Source: a virus. Taken from it: a DNA stretch of 38,899 bases. Below are positions 17,527 to 26,209 of this stretch, one piece after another. Location of the stretch: the IMG/VR virus record IMGVR_UViG_3300044511_000044, positions 1 through 38,899 of that record. One strand, written 5' to 3'. The notes below the pieces were generated by a model. That model saw only the letters and a list, made by a program, of their open reading frames with translations, made no database searches and was not told the DNA's origin. The position numbers were made by a program, and so were the translations under genes. How positions within the stretch are numbered: the first letter of the stretch is position 1; each line of letters begins with the position of its first letter.

Positions 17527-18552
17527 ATGGCAGAACATATTTCAACCCTAGATGACGGATACCAAACAGGTATGCTCTCCGTGTTCCCGCAAGCACTGGA
17601 CGACAAGGAGACTCTGTACGAAGCGACGAACAACTCGAAGGTAGTGCTGAAACACACCCTCGGTTACAACGCCAAACGAATCATCGTAGAAGATGCTTCT
17701 GGCTTTCCGCCGAACGGAATCATCAGACTTGGACCAGACATTGGCATCTCCGGTGAGTTCGAGATGATCTACTACGCCAAGCGCACAGCAAATACCTTTG
17801 AAGACGTGATTCGCGGGTTTGCTGGGTCACGCCAGAACTTCTGGCCTGCTGGCAAGACTTATGTGTCCAACGCCGTCTTCGCAGAACACCACAATGCGAT
17901 CAAGGACGCCTTGTTGAACATGGAGGTTGACTGCGGGGTGCGAGACTTTCCTGACCCAGAATCACTCAATGGTATTCTCAAGGCACAGGAGATCAGGTTC
18001 TTGGCCCCGAAGCCGTTGTTTCGTGCGTTCCCGATCAAAGGCCAACCACCATTGAAAGTCAGGTTCCAGAATTTCGCCACGGGTCACATTGTTCGTTTCT
18101 TGTGGGACTTTGGCGATGGTGGCTCATCACTGGAACGAAGTCCAATACACACTTACGTCTCAGAGGGTTTCTATACCGTTAAGTTGAACGTGGTGACTTC
18201 CACCGGCGCACAAGGCGTTGCGACAAAGGTGGCCTACATTGAAGTAAACTCCGACGAGGCACTACCGTTCTTCTATGTGGACTCGATCAACGATCCGTAC
18301 TCAATGAAGACTGCAACACTGCTGTCCGTAAACCCGAAGGAGTTCATTTTTGTGGACCAGTCGGACGGAGACATTGTGCAGCGCAACTGGATCTTTGGTG
18401 ACGGCCAGACATTCACCCAAGAAGACCCAGACAAACATGATATAACCCACATCTATGCCGAGCCGGGCGAGTACGTGGTCAGCGAACTGATTCAGTTCAC
18501 CAATGGCCGCTTGAAGCGTGTGGAGCTTCCAGAACCCCTGATCGTGTTGTAA
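17527..18552 (+). CDS. PKD-domain structural protein, paralog 1
   Basis: A 341-residue protein. It has an N-terminal domain of about 150 residues shared with two later genes (a LYE-x opening, an EHHNAIKDALLNMEVDCGVR helix). Two PKD-like beta-sandwich domains follow, each marked by the W-x-FGDG core: LWDFGDGG at residues 192-199 and WIFGDGQ at residues 288-294, with the usual H-x-Y-x-x-x-G-x-Y-x-V ending (HTYVSEGFYTVKLNV; HIYAEPGEYVVSEL). PKD domains are extracellular or virion-surface binding modules. The gene starts one base after the coiled-coil gene and leads a run of three paralogs. A fibre, collar or head-decoration role is plausible; which one cannot be told from sequence. Confidence 0.72.
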   Translation: MAEHISTLDDGYQTGMLSVFPQALDDKETLYEATNNSKVVLKHTLGYNAKRIIVEDASGFPPNGIIRLGPDIGISGEFEMIYYAKRTANTFEDVIRGFAGSRQNFWPAGKTYVSNAVFAEHHNAIKDALLNMEVDCGVRDFPDPESLNGILKAQEIRFLAPKPLFRAFPIKGQPPLKVRFQNFATGHIVRFLWDFGDGGSSLERSPIHTYVSEGFYTVKLNVVTSTGAQGVATKVAYIEVNSDEALPFFYVDSINDPYSMKTATLLSVNPKEFIFVDQSDGDIVQRNWIFGDGQTFTQEDPDKHDITHIYAEPGEYVVSELIQFTNGRLKRVELPEPLIVL

Positions 18553-18561
18553 GGAGATCGA

Positions 18562-20847
18562 ATGACCATACCCACCAGTTCCAGCTACCCAGACGTTTTC
18601 GACAGCGACGAGAACTTGTATGAAGTTCATGATTCGTTACGGATGCGTCTCGCGGAAGACTACCTGCCGGGCGATACGTCGATCACCGTGGAGGGGGATT
18701 TCCTGAATGTGGCCCGCTGGCCTGACAACGGACTTATCACGCTTACCGAGCAGTGCAGCGACCTCGAAGAACGGGCAATATCCTTTCACTATACAGCCAT
18801 TGACCGCACTAGACTGATCATCTCGGGCCTAGAACTGTTGCCGGGCTTCCCAGACGTAAAGAAACCGAAACGAATCACCCACGTCACCGTCAACGTCATG
18901 GCCGAGAGCCACAATAACCTCAAGAACGCACTGGTTGCTATTCAAGAGTTCTGCGGTGTCAAAGGGACTCTTGACAAGGAGCCGTTCGGCCCCACGCTCG
19001 AAGGACGCATTAACTTCCTGCGGAAGCTGGTGCTCCAACCGAAGGCATGGTTCACATCAGACAAGCGCACGGGAAATGTCCCGTTGGAAATCGAGTTCCG
19101 CGACATGAGCTTCAGGCTTGGTACAGATGGTACATCCCAATCTGTGCAAATCACATGGGACTTTGGGGATCACACTGATTCGACGATCTCAATCACGAGC
19201 GTCATCAGCGCCGATTCAGTTGTGCCCGATACTCCCATTGACGTGCTGGTCAGGGATAAGGATGGCGGCAAGATCAAGAAGATCTACCACCAACCGGGCT
19301 TGTATGACGTAAAGCTAACTGTCGAGAATGACTTCGGCAAGGACACAGTTGTTTTGCCGAACTATGTGAATGCGCGGGTAAAGGCCCCAGACTTAGCCAT
19401 CGTCAGGTTCATCGAGAATACATCGAATCAACAGGCCATCTCTGGCGTGCCGCCAAACGGACCTTTTGAGGTCAACCCTAAGATTCGTTCCCCGATTAAC
19501 ACACTGATTCAGATCGAAGTAGAGACCGGAGAAAATCCGTCTACGCCGGGTATCAGTTTTGCCGGGGAGCATCTGAATGAACTTGGGCAACCCATCGACC
19601 CTGTAACAAACTTCACTTGGGCCTTGAGTGATGATTTGTCGCATCCGAACTCCAGAGAGACAAAGGCGTCCTACAGTGTCGGCGGCATTTATGATATGAA
19701 GCTGCGCGTAGACACCAAGTTCGGGGCCTTCAGGATTACGACCTACGAAAATTCCATCGACATCGTTGAGAACCAGAACCTCTGGCACTGGATCTTCAAT
19801 GACAGCACGAACGCCCGTGCCTATGAATACGGGTTGATCAGTGAAACCTTTAAGTTGACCACGGCACCAACCGTCGCCGTCACAAGAAACGATTCGTTTC
19901 TCAACGCAGAACCGAACAACACACAGCAGAAGCGAGAATTCAAAAGGAATACCGGCTTCGCCGCCAGAAGCAACATTGCCTCTGGTCAAGGTGGTGCCGC
20001 CCTGTTGTTTTGGGCCAGCGGCAGGGGTGCTTCCGACCCAACGACTTCTGAACAGATTAAGGTGGTCGAGTTCGATGGTTTCTTGGGGACATACATCAAC
20101 CGAACGCCAGTTACCCGACAGTGGAATTGGGCAAACCTCAATTCTCCTCAGACGGCCTTCTTTGTGTTTGGGACAGTCCCGACATCCCCGCCCAACCTAT
20201 CGCCAACAAACGTCACAAAGCAGATACTTGACTTCAATACGTTGACAGTATCAAGTAACGTGCTCACAAATGACAATTACCTCAATGGCGCTCAGGAACT
20301 TACAGAAAACGTGGCGGTGTATGGTTCGTTGGGCGAGAGTTTGTTCGGCAACTTCAGCGTCTATCGAACAGCTTGGAAGGATAACACGGGTTACATCCTA
20401 AGAAATGACGGTGTTGGCCCATTCTTCAGAATCAAGAGCTTCTATCGAACAGAAGGAACGGTAGGCATACCGTTCGTCAATATCCGTAAGTTGCAGGACA
20501 TTCAGGGTCCAACCAAGCTGGAAGGCCAACTTGTCGAGATGAGTACGGCGGTCTTCTTCCTAAATAACTCAGGGTCAGTGTCCAAGTTCACCCCCGAGGA
20601 GAACATCTGGCGTTCCGGTGGACCGGGCGTCAACTCACTTCTCTACCGTGGCTTACAAGATACGACGGTCATCGGTTTCGACGATCCCGCCAACACTCTA
20701 TTGGCCGCGTCAGACCATGACAAGCGTGCCTATTTGAGCTTTGACTATAGCCCTGATGCCTTCTTGAGATTCAACGAGATTGACCTTACGTTTGTCAACT
20801 TGGGGTCAAGACCAGAAGGCGAACAATGGATGATGGGAGTGTTTTAG
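18562..20847 (+). CDS. PKD-domain structural protein, paralog 2
   Basis: A 761-residue protein behind AAGGAG. It has the same N-terminal module as its neighbour (LYEVHDSLRMRLAEDY; a VMAESHNNLKNALVAIQEFC helix near residues 112-131). A PKD domain with TWDFGDH at residues 198-204 ends in a GLYDVKLTVEN strand. A second, degenerate copy around residues 351-390 (FTWALSDDLS and GGIYDMKLRVD) has lost the FGDG turn. The C-terminal 350 residues (NLWHWIFNDS onward) are strand-rich, Asn/Thr/Phe-rich and look like a fibre or receptor-binding domain. I do not recognise that part. Paralogy with the genes before it and after the HNH gene is clear from the shared helix. Confidence 0.7.
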   Translation: MTIPTSSSYPDVFDSDENLYEVHDSLRMRLAEDYLPGDTSITVEGDFLNVARWPDNGLITLTEQCSDLEERAISFHYTAIDRTRLIISGLELLPGFPDVKKPKRITHVTVNVMAESHNNLKNALVAIQEFCGVKGTLDKEPFGPTLEGRINFLRKLVLQPKAWFTSDKRTGNVPLEIEFRDMSFRLGTDGTSQSVQITWDFGDHTDSTISITSVISADSVVPDTPIDVLVRDKDGGKIKKIYHQPGLYDVKLTVENDFGKDTVVLPNYVNARVKAPDLAIVRFIENTSNQQAISGVPPNGPFEVNPKIRSPINTLIQIEVETGENPSTPGISFAGEHLNELGQPIDPVTNFTWALSDDLSHPNSRETKASYSVGGIYDMKLRVDTKFGAFRITTYENSIDIVENQNLWHWIFNDSTNARAYEYGLISETFKLTTAPTVAVTRNDSFLNAEPNNTQQKREFKRNTGFAARSNIASGQGGAALLFWASGRGASDPTTSEQIKVVEFDGFLGTYINRTPVTRQWNWANLNSPQTAFFVFGTVPTSPPNLSPTNVTKQILDFNTLTVSSNVLTNDNYLNGAQELTENVAVYGSLGESLFGNFSVYRTAWKDNTGYILRNDGVGPFFRIKSFYRTEGTVGIPFVNIRKLQDIQGPTKLEGQLVEMSTAVFFLNNSGSVSKFTPEENIWRSGGPGVNSLLYRGLQDTTVIGFDDPANTLLAASDHDKRAYLSFDYSPDAFLRFNEIDLTFVNLGSRPEGEQWMMGVF

Positions 20848-20871
20848 CCGACCCGTGGATGATGGAGAATT

Positions 20872-21579
20872 GTGGATGACTTACTATATAATGGCATGGA
20901 TAAGAAGACATTACAAAACTTGGTCTCTCGTCATCTAACATGGAGTGCGGTTGTAAGAGAATTAGGCTTGCCGCTTCATGGAGGAAACATAGCCAATGTC
21001 AAAAAGAAAGTTAAGCAATTCGACATTGATACATCTCACTTCGTTGGCAAGAATCATCCGCGCAAGTACACAAAGGAAGTTCTCGAAGAAGCGATTCGAA
21101 AAAGTGTGTCATATTCGGAAATGTGCAAGTGGTTGGGCGTGAAGTGGACAGGAGGACTTCACGCTTATCTTAAGAAGAGAATAAGTGATTACGGCATTGA
21201 CATCGGCCACTTCTTAGGAAAAAAGGCCAACTCTGGGAAACGTCACAAGAATGGGACGAGGAAGAAAACCCCAGCCGAAGTTCTCTGCAAAAGAACAGAA
21301 GGACGAAGAAATTTGGCATACCTACTAAGACGTGCTCTCATTGAGAGTGGCAGATCCTATGTGTGCGAGTCGTGTGGACTTGGAGCCGAGTGGAACGGCA
21401 AGGAATTAGTTCTACAGGTTCACCATAAGAACGGCGACTGGCTTGATGATCGAGCGGATAACTTACGATTCGAGTGTCCTAATTGTCATAGTCAAACCAA
21501 TGGATGGTGCAACTCGAAAGGACTAACCGAGACCACCACAAAACGACTGAACACAGCTAAGTTTAAGAGGTCGAAGTAA
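20872..21579 (+). CDS. HNH endonuclease, probable homing type
   Basis: A 235-residue basic protein starting at GTG 20872, with GGAG five bases upstream. Residues about 15-55 and 70-115 are two related DNA-binding-like repeats, each ending in an I-D-x-x-HF-[VL]-GK step (FDIDTSHFVGK; YGIDIGHFLGK). An intact HNH nuclease domain follows: CESCG at residues 165-169, VHHKNGDWLDDRADNLRFEC from residue 183, then CPNCHSQT. HNH homing enzymes nick or cut specific DNA and spread into gene junctions. The gene lies between two members of the PKD paralog run, and its stop abuts the ATG of the next member. Its codons look more adenine-rich than those of its neighbours, as is common for such elements. Confidence 0.88.
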   Translation: MDDLLYNGMDKKTLQNLVSRHLTWSAVVRELGLPLHGGNIANVKKKVKQFDIDTSHFVGKNHPRKYTKEVLEEAIRKSVSYSEMCKWLGVKWTGGLHAYLKKRISDYGIDIGHFLGKKANSGKRHKNGTRKKTPAEVLCKRTEGRRNLAYLLRRALIESGRSYVCESCGLGAEWNGKELVLQVHHKNGDWLDDRADNLRFECPNCHSQTNGWCNSKGLTETTTKRLNTAKFKRSK

Positions 21580-23430
21580 ATGGCTTTTCCTCCTGTACCT
21601 GTATACCCGAAGGCTATTGACAGCAACTACACCTTGTACTTGGTCTACAACACTACCGAGACCAAGTTGGCTGCTGACAATTCCCCGTGGGCGCAGGAGA
21701 TTGAGATCGTTCCTGTGGCCCAAGACAGACCTGAGATCTGGGCCGACAACGGCTTCGGCAACGTCGAGGGCGAACTGTTCTACTATGACAGCGTAGAGAA
21801 GAACGTCCACGGAAAAGTCAAGAAGCTGAAGGGTTGCGCTCGCAACATCGGCGGTGAACGGACTCAGTTCAACAAGAAAGGCACATGGATTCGGAGTTAC
21901 GTGGTTGCCGAACACCACAACCAGATGGTTGAGGCGATCCTACAAACGCAGGACTTCATTGGTTACAACTTCACCCCAGACAAAGCCACTCTCGACTGGC
22001 GAATTAGGAATCTGCGGGCCTTGAAGGTTATCTTTGACGACTATTCCTGCCCAGATGTGGACTTCACCTTCAACGTGGTGGAGAACGACCCCGTGTTGGG
22101 CGTGTTGGCGAGCTATCTGGTTCAGATTACTCCACCCGGAACCATCAGTAACTTTCGGTTGGACTTCGGCGACGGCGACTTTACGACAACGGACCTAGAA
22201 GGAGAGCACAGATATGCTCTCAACGCCCGTATTGACCCTATTGTTCGCGTATCGAACGACAAATGCCAGATCATCCAAACGCCTATCGAGCGGTCGAACC
22301 CAGCCGAGCCACCGCCAGAGATCGTCGAAGTCTTCGAGATCCCGATCCCCGAGGTTCCAGATGTGCCAGACTTTACCTTCGTACCATGCGAAGTGCCAGA
22401 GCCCGAAATCAACATCCCGGCTCTCGTGGTGCCGTGCATCTCGATTGAGGGGCAGATCGGCCCGATTCCATCTGTAATCACAGGCCCGAACATTCAGTTG
22501 GTCAGTCAGGTAACGATTACAGCCAACCAACCGGTCAACATCACACAAAGCGTGGTGCAGATCATTGGTGGCGATAACATCCCGAACCTGATCATCATTG
22601 ACCCGCCGATTCCGCCGACGATCATCATTGATCCGCCGATTCCGCCAACCATCGTGATTGTGCCGCCACAGTCGAACATTACCTTAGAATTCGACTTGGC
22701 AGAGCTACCGAGGCTGGAAGTCGATTGGGGTGTACCTCCAGATATGGAGGTCGCTATGACGTTCGCGCGTGAGGTCAAAACGCCACAGAAGTTCGCCACC
22801 GATCCGGGCCTTGTGTCCGAGTTCGGAGAGGAGTTCGCCGACTTGTTCGAGGTCTCGCAGACCATGCAGGTTCAATACGAACCGGTAGGCATTCCCAGCG
22901 AGATCAGGGTCATCTTCCCAGAAGTCCAAGACCTGAAGATCGACTACGGCGAGTTGTTCAGTAGGAAGATTCAGATCGACGCTACGTCAGTCAATATCCC
23001 TACAGACATTCACATCCACGGCCCAGAAAGTCCGATTCCAAACTCTATTAAGTTGGATGGATCGGACCTGCCAGACGAGATTGATCTCGTCTACCGTGGA
23101 AAAGCTATCCCGGTCGATGTGACCGTCAGGGTGGAGATGGAAGAAGAGATTCCACATACCATCTTGGTTGAGATGCCCAAGCCGATCCCAGAGAAGATCA
23201 TTGTCGAGAGCAACATCCCGAACGAGATCGTTCTCGTTGGCCCGAAGTCCATCCCAATCAGCATTCCTGAAGGTATCGGTCTCCCGGTCATCTTCCCAGA
23301 GAAGATGCCCGAGGTTGAAATGGTATTCCGTGGACCGCCGATTGAAGTAAAGGTGGTAATGGAAGAGGTTGCGCCGAAGGACGCGGACGGGCGGAACTGT
23401 GTTATGATTGTGCCGTGCCCCGTAAAGTAA
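21580..23430 (+). CDS. PKD-like structural protein, paralog 3, with Ile/Pro repeat region
   Basis: A 616-residue protein beginning directly after the HNH stop. The N-terminal 170 residues match the other two paralogs in layout (LYLVYNTTETKLAADN; VVAEHHNQMVEAILQTQDFI). A PKD-like core RLDFGDGD sits at residues 193-200. From residue 235 onward the protein changes to a highly unusual Pro/Ile/Val/Glu-rich chain with phrases such as EIPIPEVPDVPDF, DPPIPPTIII and PKPIPEKIIVESNIPNEIVL, which recur every 10-20 residues. This suggests an extended beta-rich fibre or spacer. The end has PCPVK. The ribosome site is weak (AAGAGG about 10 bases upstream), as might be expected if the HNH insertion separated it from its original leader. 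Confidence 0.68.
   Translation: MAFPPVPVYPKAIDSNYTLYLVYNTTETKLAADNSPWAQEIEIVPVAQDRPEIWADNGFGNVEGELFYYDSVEKNVHGKVKKLKGCARNIGGERTQFNKKGTWIRSYVVAEHHNQMVEAILQTQDFIGYNFTPDKATLDWRIRNLRALKVIFDDYSCPDVDFTFNVVENDPVLGVLASYLVQITPPGTISNFRLDFGDGDFTTTDLEGEHRYALNARIDPIVRVSNDKCQIIQTPIERSNPAEPPPEIVEVFEIPIPEVPDVPDFTFVPCEVPEPEINIPALVVPCISIEGQIGPIPSVITGPNIQLVSQVTITANQPVNITQSVVQIIGGDNIPNLIIIDPPIPPTIIIDPPIPPTIVIVPPQSNITLEFDLAELPRLEVDWGVPPDMEVAMTFAREVKTPQKFATDPGLVSEFGEEFADLFEVSQTMQVQYEPVGIPSEIRVIFPEVQDLKIDYGELFSRKIQIDATSVNIPTDIHIHGPESPIPNSIKLDGSDLPDEIDLVYRGKAIPVDVTVRVEMEEEIPHTILVEMPKPIPEKIIVESNIPNEIVLVGPKSIPISIPEGIGLPVIFPEKMPEVEMVFRGPPIEVKVVMEEVAPKDADGRNCVMIVPCPVK
22591..22668 (+). repeat. 30-base tandem coding repeat (DPPIPPTIII)
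   Basis: Two full 30-base units (22591-22620 and 22621-22650) differ at only three positions, and a partial third unit runs to 22668. They encode the Ile/Pro decapeptide twice plus a degenerate copy, inside the third PKD paralog. Confidence 0.85.
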
Positions 23431-23431
23431 G

Positions 23432-24319
23432 ATGATCATCAGAAAACATCAATCAGGCAATGAGTACATCCGCGCAGGTAATGTGTGGGTGAGGAACTTC
23501 GCCAAAGAGAACGTATCGGCTCTTCAACTGAGTCGCATGTTTGAGCTTACGGACTTCGCCGCTGCATTGAAGAACGAGGAACTGAACAAGAACTTCCCCA
23601 AAATCAGCAACGAAGTCTTGCGTTTCCGACAAGTCGTTATCGTTTCCGATGGCTATGACTTCGAGAAGAAGCACCAATTCGTCAACAAGCTGGCAAAGGA
23701 TGTCTGCATCCTTGCCGTCAACAAAGCCTTGTTGAAGTGGAAGCTGGTGACACCAAAGATTCCCGCCCCCGAGCGCAGAACGATAAATGCCTTCATCTTG
23801 AACAATCCGTATAAGGAGTGCATGTCTTACATGCCCACTCCAGACACCAAATACTTCCCCACCTGCATTGCGTCCACGAGGACGAATCACCGGTTCCTGA
23901 AGCAATACTTGGGCGATGTCTACACATACACCCCGGCATCTGAGGAACGAATGGGGGTCGAGAGTGCTGAGAAGTATTACATCGACGACTATCGTGATCC
24001 CGTGTGTGCCGCGATTGGCCTTGCCCATCAGTTCCGAGCAGAGAAGGTACTTTTGTTGTGCTGCGATGATTCGTTTGAAGAAGACCGGGAATATGCCGTG
24101 CCGCTCAAGAACGGTCTCTGGACATATCCTCAGTTGGTTAGAAGCCAAGAAATCATAGATGCGAACTTGTACTGGCTGACCCATCAAGAGAATCGAAAGG
24201 TCGAGGTCGCAGACTACTCAAGCGGCCCAGAATACAAAAATGCTGCGTATATAAGCAATGAAGAGGAGGCACTTGCATTCTTAAAGAATCAAGAGGAGGG
24301 AACCCCTAATGTCAGCTAA
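23432..24319 (+). CDS. Unknown protein, possible DUF115/MptE-like fold
   Basis: A 295-residue protein starting one base after the previous stop. The central part looks like a Rossmann-type chain: FRQVVIVSDGYDFEKKHQF, then DVCILAVNKALLKWKLV, then YFPTCIASTRTNHRFLKQYL, then AAIGLAHQFRAEKVLLLCCD. This resembles DUF115/6-hydroxymethylpterin pyrophosphokinase-like proteins, in which a strand names a hidden object and a later strand ends in a D. The family includes proteins linked to glycan transfer in bacteria and phages. The match is weak: there is no G-x-GPS loop. If right, it would join the other sugar-related genes in the window. Confidence 0.35.
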   Translation: MIIRKHQSGNEYIRAGNVWVRNFAKENVSALQLSRMFELTDFAAALKNEELNKNFPKISNEVLRFRQVVIVSDGYDFEKKHQFVNKLAKDVCILAVNKALLKWKLVTPKIPAPERRTINAFILNNPYKECMSYMPTPDTKYFPTCIASTRTNHRFLKQYLGDVYTYTPASEERMGVESAEKYYIDDYRDPVCAAIGLAHQFRAEKVLLLCCDDSFEEDREYAVPLKNGLWTYPQLVRSQEIIDANLYWLTHQENRKVEVADYSSGPEYKNAAYISNEEEALAFLKNQEEGTPNVS

Positions 24320-24650
24320 ACGATTGTCTGTTCATGACTTCAAAAATTGGTTGTCTGAACAGAAAGACTTAAGTGAGTTCTTCAACATAGGATTGGACAA
24401 AGAAAATCCCTATGACAAGTATATCGGCAATGAGGTCTACTCGAAGGTATCGGAGCAAAAGCTTCTTGATCGAATCGAAACCGAAGAAGATGCCGAAACT
24501 CTAGTCCGAGAATTCCTTGAGGACGGTGGCACCGTCCTCGGAATCGAAGGGAAGAAAATTCAGATCGAAGTGGAATCGGGTTCTTTCGAAATCCCGAGAT
24601 TCTGCGTTAAGATCCGCAAAGAAGAGGATCAACCACCGCCCGCCCTTTAA
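24309..24650 (+). CDS. Small acidic protein, unknown
   Basis: A 113-residue protein whose start overlaps the previous gene by 11 bases, with GAGGAGGG as a strong ribosome site. It is helical and acidic (FKNWLSEQKDLSEFFNIGLD; IETEEDAETLVREFLEDGG), with a strand-rich C-terminal half ending in Pro residues. Its last 44 bases overlap the 3' end of the converging minus-strand dehydrogenase gene. I do not recognise it. Confidence 0.5.
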   Translation: MSAKRLSVHDFKNWLSEQKDLSEFFNIGLDKENPYDKYIGNEVYSKVSEQKLLDRIETEEDAETLVREFLEDGGTVLGIEGKKIQIEVESGSFEIPRFCVKIRKEEDQPPPAL

Positions 24651-25539
24651 GTTGTTCCCAATCCTTGTCCGGCCTCACATGCAGATTAGTTGACCACGCC
24701 CCATTCATTGTGGGGCACTCAACATTCAGGTTCTCGGCCATCTTCATGATAGCGTTCAAGTCCTTCGGGAAACAAGAACCAGAAAAGCCCTTCTTCCCAT
24801 CTGGTCCCGGCACCGCCCAATGTGACATCCCCAATCTCTTGTCCTTCGTCGCATACTCGATCACCTTGTCATAATCGACATCCATCTTGTCGCATATCTC
24901 TGCGAACTCATTGGCAAACGAGACCTTCACTGCGAGAAAGCAGTTCGTCATATACTTGACCATCTCGGCGATCTCAGAACTTGTCTTGGTGACAGGAATA
25001 CTAGGATAGGCCGTCTCATACATTTGCTTGAGCACGGCGGTCCCCTCGTGAGGGCCTCCGACAATGATTCTATCTTGGTTCTTGAAGTCTTGCACGAAGT
25101 TTCGCTCGGTGAGGAACTCCGGGTTGAAGCAGACGTGGATGTTACTGTGTCTACGGTTTAACTTGAGCGTGGTCCCCGGAATGACCGTGGACTTGATGAC
25201 TACCACGACTCCGTGGCATTGAAGGCGGTCGGCTGCTTCGGCGATCTTGCCGACGACATCTTCGACAATGCTGGTGTTGCAGGAGCCGTCTGGATTCATC
25301 GGCGTAGGGACGCAGACGAAGATCGGACCATCCACCCGAAGCATCATGACGGCATAAGGGTCAATATCCCCGGATTCTGTTACGGGGACAGGAGTGTGTG
25401 TTTGTATGTAGGGTTGATTGGGTCTCTGGACCACCCATCCAGTGGCCTTGTCCCAGCTATAGACTTCGAAGGCATGTCTCATGCCTTCCATGACGGCGGT
25501 TCCGACGAACCCCCGACCAATGATACCAATACTCTTCAT
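24607..25539 (-). CDS. UDP-glucose/GDP-mannose dehydrogenase family protein, short form
   Basis: A 310-residue protein. It has a Rossmann NAD loop GIIGRGFVG (residues 5-13), the FVCVPTPMNPDGS segment, a STVIPGTT strand, the PEFLTERN segment, a central helix EMVKYMTNCFLAVKVSFANE and the catalytic cysteine in GFSGSCFPKD (Cys256). These match nucleotide-sugar dehydrogenases that oxidise UDP-glucose to UDP-glucuronate. Cellular enzymes usually run to 390-450 residues because a C-terminal UDP-binding domain follows; here only 54 residues follow the cysteine, so that domain is missing or very small. The start overlaps the stop of the preceding minus-strand gene (TAATG), so it is the last gene of a coupled cluster. 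The substrate is uncertain because of the missing domain. Confidence 0.85.
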   Translation of the reverse strand: MKSIGIIGRGFVGTAVMEGMRHAFEVYSWDKATGWVVQRPNQPYIQTHTPVPVTESGDIDPYAVMMLRVDGPIFVCVPTPMNPDGSCNTSIVEDVVGKIAEAADRLQCHGVVVVIKSTVIPGTTLKLNRRHSNIHVCFNPEFLTERNFVQDFKNQDRIIVGGPHEGTAVLKQMYETAYPSIPVTKTSSEIAEMVKYMTNCFLAVKVSFANEFAEICDKMDVDYDKVIEYATKDKRLGMSHWAVPGPDGKKGFSGSCFPKDLNAIMKMAENLNVECPTMNGAWSTNLHVRPDKDWEQLKGRAVVDPLLCGS

Positions 25540-25820
25540 TAGAAACCCTCTTTCAGCCAGTTCACTCTGGCCCGCGTGTGTTCAAACATATTGCCGTGCC
25601 CCTGATACATGGGTTCGGCCCATTCCTCATCCAAGTCATAGAAATTAGGATCTGGCTCCATCGGAATGTCTTCTATGTCAATTTCGACTGATTGCCCAAA
25701 TTCTCTGTTCCTAAGAGGTTCGATGATCTGGCGAAAGATCTGATCTTGCAATTCGTGCTCTTTGGCACGAATTGCATTCAGAAAAATAACGTCAGCTATG
25801 CTAGGCATGACGATTGACAC
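25539..25820 (-). CDS. Small protein with VNW-EGF C-terminus, unknown
   Basis: A 93-residue protein. Either GTG 25820, which overlaps the previous stop as TAGTG, or ATG 25808 could be the start. The N-terminal half is helical (FLNAIRAKEHELQDQIFRQI); the middle is acidic (EDIPMEPDPNFYDLDEEW). It ends RARVNWLKEGF, very like the end of the upstream neighbour (ETVNWINEGF). No function is recognised. Its place inside the coupled dehydrogenase cluster suggests that it serves the same process. Confidence 0.6.
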   Translation of the reverse strand: MSIVMPSIADVIFLNAIRAKEHELQDQIFRQIIEPLRNREFGQSVEIDIEDIPMEPDPNFYDLDEEWAEPMYQGHGNMFEHTRARVNWLKEGF

Positions 25821-26209
25821 TAGAATCCCTCGTTGATCCAGTTGACGGTTTCGCCGGGCTCAAGCCCACCCAAGTCTTCCGCCATCTGTGCGGCTAAAGC
25901 ACGCGCGGCCTCCTCGTTCAACATGGCCCGAATGTCCTGTTGACTCTCCATCGTCCACTGCGCTCGAAGCCGTCTTATCTCTGGCAAGTTCATACGTGTT
26001 GCAAACTCCCTGATCTCTTTCCTTAGCAATTCAAGGACTTCTTCCTTCTCCTCGGGACTGGTCTGCATCCTGCGATACTGATCCTCACTCACCAGCACCT
26101 TCGTCCCGAGGCGGTGGCCTCTGTGTTGGGCTGTGATGGCGATGATGTGCTGGAGGGTATCTGTGCAGAAGTAGTCGTGTACCCTTTCGTTGATGAACTC
26201 GTCGGTCAT
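25820..26209 (-). CDS. Small protein with VNW-EGF C-terminus, unknown
   Basis: I start it at ATG 26209, which overlaps the aldehyde dehydrogenase stop as ATGA, giving 129 residues; a longer reading from 26395 lies in another frame of the ALDH gene. It begins MTDEFINERVHDYFCTDTLQ, has a mostly helical charged body (EEKEEVLELLRKEIREFATR) and ends ETVNWINEGF. The same ending is on the next gene. No catalytic motif is visible. Coupling to ALDH suggests a partner or regulator, but this is inference. Confidence 0.6.
   Translation of the reverse strand: MTDEFINERVHDYFCTDTLQHIIAITAQHRGHRLGTKVLVSEDQYRRMQTSPEEKEEVLELLRKEIREFATRMNLPEIRRLRAQWTMESQQDIRAMLNEEAARALAAQMAEDLGGLEPGETVNWINEGF

Noticed and set aside
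20880-20895. TATATAAT as a late promoter inside the HNH gene start
   Set aside because: Similar AT-rich hexamers occur elsewhere inside genes (for example near 24246); there is no spacing or partner motif to support a call.
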